Below, piece after piece: positions 7,741 through 15,253 of a DNA stretch of 34,405 bases. A program made the translations under genes and the position numbers. The number at the start of each line of letters is the position of its first letter. The first letter of the stretch is position 1. Source of the DNA: an uncultured Lentisphaeria bacterium (lineage in GTDB: Bacteria; Verrucomicrobiota; Lentisphaeria; Oligosphaerales; Oligosphaeraceae); NCBI GenBank assembly GCA_945827525.1, contig CALZPA010000009.1, forward strand, positions 1 to 34,405, in the 5' to 3' direction. Below the pieces are notes generated by a model, which saw only the letters and a program-made list of their open reading frames with translations, ran no database searches and was not told the origin of the DNA.

Positions 7741-7891
7741 GCAAGGGTGATGTGTTGCGCGAGGTCAATGGACCCGTGGGCTGCGGGCGTGTTCCGGCTG
7801 TGATTTTGGAAAGTGCGTTTGAAATGCCTGTTTTGCGCGTGTGTTGAGGGGAGGGGTGGCTATGTGTTGCCGTGTGGCATGGTGGTTGTGT

Positions 7892-10360
7892 TCAGTGGAG
7901 GCGTGCTCGTTTCTGGGCGAGGATGTCGGCGGCTCTGCCGAGTCGCTGCTGGAGCTTGGCGGTCTGGGGGTCGAGGGTGGGCTGCGCGGCGGGATGCGCG
8001 ACGTGGAGCTGCCTGCTGGTGATGGTTGGGATGAGGAGCTGGTGTTCGAGGAGGGCGGCGATGAGGGACTCGGTGCAACGGAGGGCGGCGTCGGTGGTGA
8101 GGAGGAGCTCGTCGAGGTCTGGGGTGGTGATGACGCCGGGAGGGAGTGGTGGGACGCAGGCTGGGCAGCCGCCGTGGCAGGGGCATTCGGCGATGATGTG
8201 TCGGCAGAGCGCGAGGGCCTCTGGGAGTCGCTCGAAGATTTTCTCGGCGTAGCCGACGCCGCCCTCATGGGTGTCGAAGAGGAAGAGGGCGCTGTTCCAG
8301 CGGTCCTGTTCGTCTGGGATGAGGGAGATGTCGGTGCTGATGTCGGCCTCGTCGGCCATGCAGAGGGCTGGCGCGGCTCTGCGGAGGATGTAGGCGAGTC
8401 CGTGGAGAGCGGCACCGAGCCATCTGCGGTCGTGGGTGTCGGCCATTTCGAGCCAGGCGCGGGAGGGTCGGAGGGAGAAGCCGGTGGTGTCGTACTCGAA
8501 GGGGTCGAGGGTGATGGGGCCGTAGCCGATGTTCTCGTAGGTTCTCTCGCGGATTTTCTTGTAGAGCTTGGGCTGCATGTTGACGTGGATGGCGCCGAAG
8601 TCGATGGGTGTTTGGGGGTCGGGGCCATGGTCGAAGACCTCGGTGATCTCGACGCGGTTTTCCCAGGAGGCCTCGGTGAAGTAGTCGACGTTGGCGAGTT
8701 CGACATGGCAGGTCTTGCGTTCGAGGTCGAGGTCGGTGGACATATACTTCTGTCCGAGGTGCTGGTAGATGGCGTCCTTGTAGAGGGTTCCGCGCGCGCC
8801 GATGGGGTCGATCTCGCCGATGACGACGGAGCCGTGGAGGATTTGGACGTTGTAGTCGGTCATGCCTCGGATGTTGACGCCCTTTGCGGGGTAGTCTCGG
8901 AGGGCGTAGCGGAGGTTCTGTCCCCAGGGTCTGAGGGTGTTCTGCTCCTTGAGGAGGGCGATGGCGAGCTGGGCGGCCTGGCTGCCGAAGAGGGGCTCGT
9001 GGGGTCGGAGGGGGTATTCGTGGGCGGCGCAGGGGAGGTGCTGGAGGATGATGTAGGGGTTGTCGGCGTTGAGCCAGGCTTGCTCGATGGGGGTGGAGGT
9101 GATGAAGTCAGGGTGGTTGACCATGTACTGGTCGATGGGGGAGTCCTTGGCGACGAAGACGATGACGGGGTGTCCGCCCTTTCGTCCGACTTGTCCGGCC
9201 TGCTGCCAGAAGGAGGCCATGGAGCCGGGGTGTCCGGAGAGGATGCAGAGTTCGAGGGAGCCGATGTCGATGCCGAGCTCGAGGGCGTTGGTGGAGATGA
9301 CGGTGTTGATGCGTCCGGTGAAGAGGTCGTTCTCGAGCTGTCGGCGCTCGTTGGGGAGGAGTCCGCCGCGGTAGGGCTTGATGCGGTCGGCGAGGAAGGC
9401 GAAGCGTCCGTCGATGACGGTGTTTCGGAGTCGTTCGACCTCCTGCCGTCCGCGGCAGAAGCAGATGGTGCGGATGTTGTGTTCGGTGGCGAAGCGGAGG
9501 ATGGGGACGGTGACGGAGGCGGGGCCCTTGCGGAAGGAGGCTCCGTCCTCGGTGGTGAGCATGGGCGGGTTGATGCAGAAGAGCTTGCGCGCGGGTCTGG
9601 GGGAGGAGTCCTGGTCGATGAGGGTGACGTCGCGTCCGAAGAGGGCGCGGACGTGTTCGGCGGGGTTGGCGACGGTGGCGGAGCAGCAGACGAAGGAGGG
9701 CTGGACGCCGTAGAGCTCGCAGAGTCGGAGGAGTCGTCGGAAGACGTTGGCGACGTGGGAGCCGAAGGCGCCGCGGTAGGTGTGGACCTCGTCGATGACG
9801 ATGTAGCGGAGTCGTGAGAGGAAGGCCTTCCAGGCGCGTCCGTGGTTGGGGAGGATGCCGGAGTGGAGCATGTCGGGGTTGGTGATGACGAAGTCGGCGC
9901 TGCGCTGGAGGGTGTGTCGGGCCTCGACGGGGGTGTCGCCGTCGAAGGTGCCGAGGAGGGCGTTTCGGCTGGCGGCGGCGGCGAGTCTGGCGAGGGTGGA
10001 CTCCTGGTCTCTGGAGAGGGCCTTGGTGGGGTAGAGGAGGAGGGTGGAGAAGGGCTTGGGCGCCTGGATGAACTCGTTGAGGATGGGGAGGAGGAAGGAG
10101 AGCGTCTTGCCGGAGGCGGTTCGGGAGACGATGGCGGTGTCCCGGTTGGCGGAGATGGCGTCGAAGGCGGCGGCCTGGTGCTCATAGAGGCTGGAGATGC
10201 CCTGCTGGAGGAGGATGTCACGCAGTTCGGGGCGGAGGGAGTCGGGGAGCGGGCGGCGGCTTCCGGGGGAGGCGGGGAGGTCGAGCTCGGCGGTGATAGT
10301 GCGCGAGAAGGTGCCGCGCAGATGGTTGAGGAGTTGCTGGATGTCGGCGGGTATTTGCAT
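7892..10360 (-). CDS. DEAD/DEAH-box helicase with DUF1998-type Cys cluster (MrfA/YprA-like)
   Basis: An 822-residue superfamily 2 helicase. Domain 1 (about residues 50-270) carries the Q-motif-like YEHQ, Walker A as ASGKT, motif II as DEVH and motif III as SAT. Domain 2 (about 290-460) carries motif V-like NALELGIDIG and motif VI. The C-terminal part contains CPCHGGCPACVP, the four-Cys cluster of the DUF1998 domain found in MrfA/YprA, helicases linked to DNA repair after mitomycin-type damage in Bacillus. In motif VI the usual QxxGRxGR reads QQAGQVGRKG, so the first Arg is Gln390. I chose the ATG at 10360. An upstream TTG start at 10453 would add 31 Pro-rich residues and would lie inside the probable promoter. 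No Shine-Dalgarno sequence is evident. It is divergent from the yraN-like gene. Confidence 0.88.
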   Translation of the reverse strand: MQIPADIQQLLNHLRGTFSRTITAELDLPASPGSRRPLPDSLRPELRDILLQQGISSLYEHQAAAFDAISANRDTAIVSRTASGKTLSFLLPILNEFIQAPKPFSTLLLYPTKALSRDQESTLARLAAAASRNALLGTFDGDTPVEARHTLQRSADFVITNPDMLHSGILPNHGRAWKAFLSRLRYIVIDEVHTYRGAFGSHVANVFRRLLRLCELYGVQPSFVCCSATVANPAEHVRALFGRDVTLIDQDSSPRPARKLFCINPPMLTTEDGASFRKGPASVTVPILRFATEHNIRTICFCRGRQEVERLRNTVIDGRFAFLADRIKPYRGGLLPNERRQLENDLFTGRINTVISTNALELGIDIGSLELCILSGHPGSMASFWQQAGQVGRKGGHPVIVFVAKDSPIDQYMVNHPDFITSTPIEQAWLNADNPYIILQHLPCAAHEYPLRPHEPLFGSQAAQLAIALLKEQNTLRPWGQNLRYALRDYPAKGVNIRGMTDYNVQILHGSVVIGEIDPIGARGTLYKDAIYQHLGQKYMSTDLDLERKTCHVELANVDYFTEASWENRVEITEVFDHGPDPQTPIDFGAIHVNMQPKLYKKIRERTYENIGYGPITLDPFEYDTTGFSLRPSRAWLEMADTHDRRWLGAALHGLAYILRRAAPALCMADEADISTDISLIPDEQDRWNSALFLFDTHEGGVGYAEKIFERLPEALALCRHIIAECPCHGGCPACVPPLPPGVITTPDLDELLLTTDAALRCTESLIAALLEHQLLIPTITSRQLHVAHPAAQPTLDPQTAKLQQRLGRAADILAQKRARLH

Positions 10361-10425
10361 GTGCGGGCGCGTGGGGAGGTGAGGTGGAGGGGGCGGCTGG
10401 CCGGTGTGGCGGGGCGAATAAAGAT

Positions 10426-10453
10426 AAGGTACTATTCTTATGGGGGAAGTCAA
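10426..10453 (-). promoter_or_regulatory. Possible promoter of the helicase gene
   Basis: On the minus strand TTGACT (10448-10453) and TACCTT (10426-10431) are 16 bp apart, about 65 bp upstream of the chosen start. TATCTTTATT follows directly. The same TATCTTTATT appears at the promoter upstream of the transglutaminase gene. Confidence 0.45.
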
Positions 10454-10949
10454 GGTGTCACGAGGGTCTGTCTGGGGGTGGCTGGGTGTCGCGTTTCGTC
10501 GGCTGCTGGATGTGGTGAGCGGGCGTGGGCTCCGTCGTCGTGCGCGTCATCTGGCTCTGGGTCGTCTGGGGGAGCGTCTGAGCTGTCGGGCGCTGGGGGA
10601 GATAGGGGTGGAGGTGCTGTGCCGGAACTACCGGAATCGCCGTGGGGAGATAGACATTGTGGCCCGGGAGGGTGGTGTGCTGTGCTTTGTGGAGGTGAAG
10701 TCGCGGCGTGTGGGGGGGCGCGCGCGTCCGGCGGACGCGGTGGATGCGGAGCGCCGTCTGCGTTATGTTCGCGCGGCGGGTCTGTATTTGCGCTCGGTGT
10801 GTCCGGAGGGGGTGCTGGCGCACCGATACGACATCATGGAGGTGGAGTTCCGGGGGTGGCGTGTGTGCGGGATGTGGTACTGGCGTGGCGCGTTCACGGA
10901 GCGTGAGGTGCTGTCCTCGTGGCGGCGGCGTCGCGCCAGCGGTCTCTGA
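10440..10949 (+). CDS. yraN: YraN/UPF0102 family endonuclease-like protein
   Basis: A 169-residue protein of the UPF0102 family, which has a restriction-endonuclease-like fold. The core motif is visible: an N-terminal helix with GRLGERLS (about residues 41-48), the CRNYRNRRGEIDIVA strand-turn in which Glu and Asp are candidate metal ligands, and VEVKSR with the family Glu and Lys, followed by an Arg-rich helix. The first 35 residues are an extra, Arg-rich leader, so a later start is possible. A weak AAGG lies 10 nt before the ATG. Family members are often near rnhB or rsmI genes and may act in DNA processing, but a precise role is not established. The last 56 bp overlap the convergent kinase gene. 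Confidence 0.82.
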   Translation: MGEVKVSRGSVWGWLGVAFRRLLDVVSGRGLRRRARHLALGRLGERLSCRALGEIGVEVLCRNYRNRRGEIDIVAREGGVLCFVEVKSRRVGGRARPADAVDAERRLRYVRAAGLYLRSVCPEGVLAHRYDIMEVEFRGWRVCGMWYWRGAFTEREVLSSWRRRRASGL

Positions 10950-11880
10950 GGAGCTGGCGGTTGTCGAGGACGAGCCAGATGAAGTCGAGTTCCTGGACGA
11001 TCATGTCGCGCTGCTGTCGGACGCACCATTCGCGCATCCAGCCGAAGCGGACGGCGGCGATGAGGTCAGGGAGGAAGTGGAGTGTTTCGGGTGTGATGTG
11101 TGCGTCGGCGGCCCAGTTGGCGACGAAGGCGGTGGCGCAGGGGCCGGTGAGCCAGGCGGGGCTGTCGTTGCCGAGGCATCCGAGGAGGTTGGCGGCATCG
11201 TAGGCGGCGGTCTTGAGTCCGAGGAATTCCCAGTCGATGACGGCGCTGATGCCGTGGTCGGTCCAGAGGACGTTGAGCGGATGGAAGTCGCCGTGCGCAA
11301 AGGCGGTGGGGAGGGTGGGTTCGGCGTCGAGGAAGTCGCGGAGTTCGGCGACGATGGGCTTGAGGTCGTCGGCGAGGGGTGGCAGGCGCTGGGCGAAGAG
11401 GGGCATGACGCGGGTGATGTAGGCTCTGGTGAGGAAGCGTGTCCAGGGGAGGTTGAGGGAGCTGGCGGCGCGGGAGCAGTCGGCGAGGAAGCGGGCGAGG
11501 GCCTGGCCTCTCCAGGCGTCGTCGCCGTAGGAGCGGCGCGGGAGGGGGGAGCCGGGGACGAAGGGGCGGAGCTGCCAGAGGAGTCCGTCTGCGTGGGGGA
11601 GGAGGAAGTCGCCGTTGGGGAGCGGGAGCCAGGGTGCGAGGGCGTGGCAGCCGGCGTCGGCGAGGGCCTGGAGGGTCTGTGCCTGGAGGTTTCTGGCGTG
11701 TGCCTTTTCGGGTCGGACGCCCTCGAGGACATAGGCCTGTCCGTGGGCGTCCTGGACGACGTGTCGGGCGACGGCGCGTTCGGGGCTGCCGGCGGGGCAG
11801 GCGTGTCGGAGGGTGGAGAGGCTGGCGTCGGGGAGCCAGTGTCGGGCGATGGCGAGCGGATCGGCGGGTGTCGGGGTCAT
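10894..11880 (-). CDS. Phosphotransferase (APH/ChoK-like kinase) family protein
   Basis: A 328-residue protein with the aminoglycoside-phosphotransferase/homoserine-kinase-like fold. The catalytic loop reads FAHGDFHPLNVL, with Asp198 as the expected catalytic base and the following Asn as a Mg ligand. The metal-binding motif follows as VIDWEFLG. The N-lobe is shorter and less typical, with a strand AYVLEGVRPEKA. Members phosphorylate choline, homoserine, methylthioribose, sugars or antibiotics, so the substrate is unknown and a resistance role is not implied. The start follows the transglutaminase stop by 18 bp, so the two genes are probably co-transcribed. The 3' end overlaps yraN on the opposite strand. 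Confidence 0.82.
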   Translation of the reverse strand: MTPTPADPLAIARHWLPDASLSTLRHACPAGSPERAVARHVVQDAHGQAYVLEGVRPEKAHARNLQAQTLQALADAGCHALAPWLPLPNGDFLLPHADGLLWQLRPFVPGSPLPRRSYGDDAWRGQALARFLADCSRAASSLNLPWTRFLTRAYITRVMPLFAQRLPPLADDLKPIVAELRDFLDAEPTLPTAFAHGDFHPLNVLWTDHGISAVIDWEFLGLKTAAYDAANLLGCLGNDSPAWLTGPCATAFVANWAADAHITPETLHFLPDLIAAVRFGWMREWCVRQQRDMIVQELDFIWLVLDNRQLLRDRWRDAAATRTAPHAP

Positions 11881-11898
11881 GGGGGGGGGCGAGTGGAG

Positions 11899-13695
11899 TC
11901 AGTCGAGTTTCCGGCGCAGCTTTTCGGCCTGTTTGTGGTCGCCGTTGTTTTCGTGGGCCTGGATGAGGAGTCGCGTGTCCCAGTCGCGGAAGCGTGGGTC
12001 GTTTGGGGCGACGCGGTCGAAGTGTCGTCTGGCGGAGCGGATGAAGGTCTTGATGAAGCGGAGTGCCTCTTCGGCCTGTCCGGTCTGGTGGGTCATGATG
12101 AGATAGAGGTCGAGGTAGGAGAGGAGCTTGGCGGCCTCCCGGCGGTAGTCCTTGAGGAAGGCCTCGAAGAGCTTGCGCGCCTTTTGGGGCTGACCGTCCT
12201 GGAGGGCGGCGTTGATGTGGGCGATGGCGGCGTCGGCGGCGAGGTCGTCGCGCTTGCCGGCGCGGCGGGTCTGCTGCTGGAGGATGCGGTCGGCGGCGTT
12301 GGTGTGTCCTCGGAGTCGGAGGAGCCTGGCCTGCCGGAGGCGGAAGTCCTGGACGCGGTCGGGGAAGTCGCGGAAGGCGTTGGCCTGCCGTTCGAGGAGC
12401 TGGGTGAGTTCGGTGGCGTCGTCGGCGAGATGGGCTCGGATGTCCCAGGCGAGGGTGGAGGTGGGGTGGAGGGCGATGGCCTGCTCGGCGAGGAGTCGGG
12501 CGTGGCGCGGGAGATCGGCGAGGGTCAGGATGGCGGCGAGCCGTGCGAGGGCGTCGGCCTGTCGCGCCTTGGGGGAGCTGTCGCAGATGAGTGGTAGGAG
12601 GTGGTCGTTGACGCGGGCGCCGGTCTGGGGGTGGACGGCCTGTCCGGTGGTGTAGCGGTCGTCCTTGAAGCGTCCGATGTCGGTGACCCAGCCTTTTCGG
12701 GGCTGCAGGTAGGCGACCCAGGCGTGTCCGCCGCGTCGGCCCTCTCCGGCGAAGAGGATGGCCGGGTAGCCGTGGGCTCGGAGGGTGATGACGGTGAAGT
12801 AGGCCTGGTCGGTGCAGATGCCCCCGCGCTGTCGGATGGCCGGGAGGGTGTAGGGGCCGTGTGGCCATTGCCAGGCGGCTTGGGCGAGTCGGGCCTGGTC
12901 GTAGAGGATGGAGTGGAAGAGCCGTTCGGGTGACTGGAGTCGGACATTCTCGCGGACCCATTCGAGCTCGTCGACGGGGAGCGGGGTGTCGACGACGAAG
13001 GTGAGTTCGGCGACGGAGAGCTGTCCGGGGCGGAAGGGCGCGTCGCGGCTGTCGAGGGTGCGGCGGAAGAAGTCGAAGCGTCTGGTGAGGTCGGGGGAGG
13101 CGTCGGGTGGCTGGGGGCCCATCTGGTGATGGAGGGGCTGTCGGTCGGTGTGGTCCCAGACGAGTGCGAGCGCGAGCATGAGAGGCCAGTGCCGTTCGGC
13201 CTCCTGCGGGCCGGCGTGCCGGAAGAGCTGGCGGAGGATGGCAAGGACACGGGGGTAGTCGTCGTGGTAGACGAACTGGCTTTCGAAGCTGATGGCGAGG
13301 TTGGCGAGGAGATCGGAGGTGCGCTGGGGGGAGGCGAGCAGCCAGCGCCGGAACGCCTCGTCCTGGAGAGGTTCGCGGCAGTCCTCGCGCTGGTTGAGGG
13401 TGAGGAGCCAGAGGGCGTCGGCGACGGTGGTGAGGCTCTTGCGCTGGTCGGCGGAGAGCCGTCCGAGGGGTATGGCGGAGAGCTGTCGCTGCAGGAGGTC
13501 GGCGATGGCGCTGCGGGCTTCGCGCTGGTCGGCGGGGGAGTCTGGCGGTTTGGCGGCGAGGACGGCGCCGAGCTGGGCGGCCGTGGGCCTGGGGCCGAGC
13601 CTCCTGATGCGCGAGGCGAGATCGGCGGACGGCGCGGCGGCGAGGAGAGTGGCCAGCGGCAGCAGCGTGAGGATGGGGAGCAGATGCGCGTTCAT
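11899..13695 (-). CDS. Secreted transglutaminase-like (cysteine peptidase fold) protein
   Basis: A 598-residue protein with an N-terminal hydrophobic signal-like segment (residues about 3-21, ending in AAA-P). A central transglutaminase-like core carries a complete triad with normal spacing: Cys294 in RGGICTDQ, His324 in GGHAWV and Asp339 in VTDIGRF. The N-terminal third is helical. The C-terminal third (about 400-598) is a series of Ala/Leu/Arg-rich helical pairs resembling TPR repeats. Such proteins can be peptidases, amidases or peptide cross-linkers; the substrate is not visible. It should act in the periplasm or at the envelope. It is the first gene of a unit with the kinase gene 18 bp downstream, and a promoter is visible upstream at 13806-13834. 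Confidence 0.83.
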   Translation of the reverse strand: MNAHLLPILTLLPLATLLAAAPSADLASRIRRLGPRPTAAQLGAVLAAKPPDSPADQREARSAIADLLQRQLSAIPLGRLSADQRKSLTTVADALWLLTLNQREDCREPLQDEAFRRWLLASPQRTSDLLANLAISFESQFVYHDDYPRVLAILRQLFRHAGPQEAERHWPLMLALALVWDHTDRQPLHHQMGPQPPDASPDLTRRFDFFRRTLDSRDAPFRPGQLSVAELTFVVDTPLPVDELEWVRENVRLQSPERLFHSILYDQARLAQAAWQWPHGPYTLPAIRQRGGICTDQAYFTVITLRAHGYPAILFAGEGRRGGHAWVAYLQPRKGWVTDIGRFKDDRYTTGQAVHPQTGARVNDHLLPLICDSSPKARQADALARLAAILTLADLPRHARLLAEQAIALHPTSTLAWDIRAHLADDATELTQLLERQANAFRDFPDRVQDFRLRQARLLRLRGHTNAADRILQQQTRRAGKRDDLAADAAIAHINAALQDGQPQKARKLFEAFLKDYRREAAKLLSYLDLYLIMTHQTGQAEEALRFIKTFIRSARRHFDRVAPNDPRFRDWDTRLLIQAHENNGDHKQAEKLRRKLD

Positions 13696-13805
13696 GGGGG
13701 GGAAGGCGGTTAGGGGCCGTGCCGGTCAGCGGATGCCGAGGCGGGCGGATGCGTGCTCATGGGGGCGGCGGGAAAAGGGGCGAGCAGGGGATTGCCGTGA
13801 CAATA

Positions 13806-13834
13806 AAGATACTTCCGGGGCGTTTATTTGGCAA
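13806..13834 (-). promoter_or_regulatory. Promoter of the transglutaminase-kinase unit
   Basis: On the minus strand TTGCCA (13829-13834) and TATCTT (13806-13811) are 17 bp apart, about 110 bp before the start codon. The divergent region up to the sigma-factor gene (13931) probably also contains that gene's promoter, which I could not place. Confidence 0.6.
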
Positions 13835-13930
13835 ACGACGGCGTTGGACGAAGGCAGGCAAGTCAGCAGCAGCAACCGGACAGGGCAGAGAGACGTGTTG
13901 AAGACGCAGGGCAAGGAAGACGGCAGGGGA

Positions 13931-14473
13931 ATGTCGGCGCTCGACGAGGGCGAGCTGGTGCGGCGGTGCCGCGTCGGCGACGAGCTGGCGTTCGAGGAGC
14001 TGTACCGGCGCTATCGGCTGCCGCTGTACTCGTACATCCACAAGCTGCTGCCGGATCAGTCGTCCCAGGTGGACGACATCTTCCAGCAGGTCTGGTGCCG
14101 GGCGGTTCGGAACTGGGAGCGCTACAGTGACCAGCAGCGTCTGCTGGCGTGGCTGTGCCGGATTGCGCATAACCTGGTGATGGATCTGCATCGTCGGAGC
14201 CGCCATCTGGCGTCCGAGTCGCTGGAGGAGCAGGACGCGGCCTCGGTCGAGCTGCGCGTGTCCGAGGCGATGGAGCAGGACGAGCTGCACCAGGCACTGG
14301 AGGCGGCCATCTGCCGGCTGCCGCCGGAGCAGCGGCAGGTCGTCGAGTTCCGGCGGCGGGGGCGCAGCTTCCGGGAGATCGCGGAGGAGCAGGGCATCTC
14401 GCTCAACACGGTGCTGGGCCGGATGCACTACGCGGTGCTGAAGCTGCGCGGGCAGTTGCGTGACTACCTGTAG
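13931..14473 (+). CDS. ECF-type RNA polymerase sigma factor (sigma-70 family)
   Basis: A 180-residue sigma factor with only regions 2 and 4. Region 2 is at about residues 15-95: FEELYRRYRLPLYSYI, then DDIFQQVWCRAVRNW, then LLAWLCRIAHNLVMDLHRR. Region 4 is at about 125-178: LPPEQRQVVEFRR, then the helix-turn-helix SFREIAEEQGISLNTVLGRM. ECF factors redirect RNA polymerase to envelope- or stress-response promoters and are held inactive by an anti-sigma factor, which is encoded next. I chose the ATG at 13931 with AAGGAAG about 11 nt upstream. GTG at 13895 in the same frame is an alternative. The frame is open for hundreds of bases further upstream, but that extension is antisense to the transglutaminase gene and is not protein-like. 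Confidence 0.92.
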   Translation: MSALDEGELVRRCRVGDELAFEELYRRYRLPLYSYIHKLLPDQSSQVDDIFQQVWCRAVRNWERYSDQQRLLAWLCRIAHNLVMDLHRRSRHLASESLEEQDAASVELRVSEAMEQDELHQALEAAICRLPPEQRQVVEFRRRGRSFREIAEEQGISLNTVLGRMHYAVLKLRGQLRDYL

Positions 14474-14566
14474 GCAGGATTGAGGATTTGTGAGTGGCGG
14501 GTCGGGGCCTGATGGCCCGAGCCACTGGACAAGCTGGCCGACGGACGGCCACAGGAGGTATGGACT

Positions 14567-15169
14567 ATGACGTGCGATGAGTGCGAGAGACAGTTGCTCG
14601 AGCTGTTGGGCGAGCCGCAGGGCGAGCTGCGTGAGCATCTGGCGGGCTGCGCGGACTGCCGGGCGTTCCGGTCGGTCGTGGCGACGCTGGAGTCGGGCTG
14701 CGGCGGCGCGGCCGTGCCGTCCCCGGCGCTGGACGCGGCGGTGCTGCGGCTGGGCCGCGAGGAGCTTCGTGGGGTTCGCCGGAGGCGACTGATGCGTCTG
14801 CTGACGCGTGGCGTGGCGGCGGCGGCCATCGTGGCGGTGTCGGCGGTGTCGCTGACGGGGCTGCTGGAGACTGGCGGGGGCGCGGTGGCGTCGGTGCGCA
14901 GCCAGGAGTCGCTGGCGCCGTCGGAGGAGGAGATGGTGGCGGTAGGTCAGGAGCTGGCGACGAGCAAGCTGTACGCGGACATGGCGCTGGACGACTGGGA
15001 GCAGGACTGCACCAGGCTGTACCTGACGGCGACGGAGCCGGAACTGGCGGAGCCGGAGCCGGCGGCGCTGGCGTCGGCGACGCCGGTGCTGCCGATGGAC
15101 GCGGAGTTCGTGGCGCTGTCCAGCGAGCTGGACACGATGGGGCTGCTGGTCAGCCTGGACGGGCACTGA
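14567..15169 (+). CDS. Zinc-finger anti-sigma factor, single-pass membrane protein
   Basis: A 200-residue protein encoded 93 bp after the sigma factor, with AGGAGG at 14553-14558, 8 nt before the ATG. The N-terminus carries CDEC and the ZAS-type zinc motif H-x3-C-x2-C (EHLAGCADC, about residues 24-32), which in this family binds the partner sigma factor. A basic stretch (RRRRLMRLLTR) leads into one membrane helix at about residues 82-104. The rest, about 95 residues, is acidic and extracytoplasmic and lacks a recognised sensor domain. The arrangement implies release of the sigma factor by an envelope signal, through regulated proteolysis or conformational change; the signal is not evident. 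Confidence 0.85.
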   Translation: MTCDECERQLLELLGEPQGELREHLAGCADCRAFRSVVATLESGCGGAAVPSPALDAAVLRLGREELRGVRRRRLMRLLTRGVAAAAIVAVSAVSLTGLLETGGGAVASVRSQESLAPSEEEMVAVGQELATSKLYADMALDDWEQDCTRLYLTATEPELAEPEPAALASATPVLPMDAEFVALSSELDTMGLLVSLDGH

Positions 15170-15253
15170 CGGTTTTTCGAGAATGGTTTGGTCGAGTGTG
15201 ATGTGCGTCGAAGCGAAGGCGACAGGAAGCAAGAGACGAAGGAGAAGCGTGAG

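Larger units (their letters stand above)
7536..7891. other. Regulatory intergenic region of the efflux operon
   Basis: This 356-bp gap lies between the helicase stop (7892) and the first efflux gene (7535), both on the minus strand. It holds a strong promoter (7689-7717), a palindrome overlapping its -35 box (7703-7740) and a further half-site at 7816-7827. I see no gene and no convincing terminator for the helicase. The leader between the promoter and the start codon is about 145 nt. Confidence 0.7.

Noticed and set aside
7841-9817. 658-codon plus-strand frame opposite the helicase
   Set aside because: Same compositional artefact; the helicase on the minus strand has all its motifs.
10894-11880. 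Aminoglycoside resistance gene
   Set aside because: Only the general phosphotransferase motifs are present; the fold covers many metabolic kinases and nothing points to an antibiotic.
13292-13930. 213-residue N-terminal extension of the sigma factor
   Set aside because: The frame is open, but the extension lies antisense to the transglutaminase gene and is Arg/Ser-rich with no sigma-factor homology; the ATG at 13931 gives a normal-length ECF factor.
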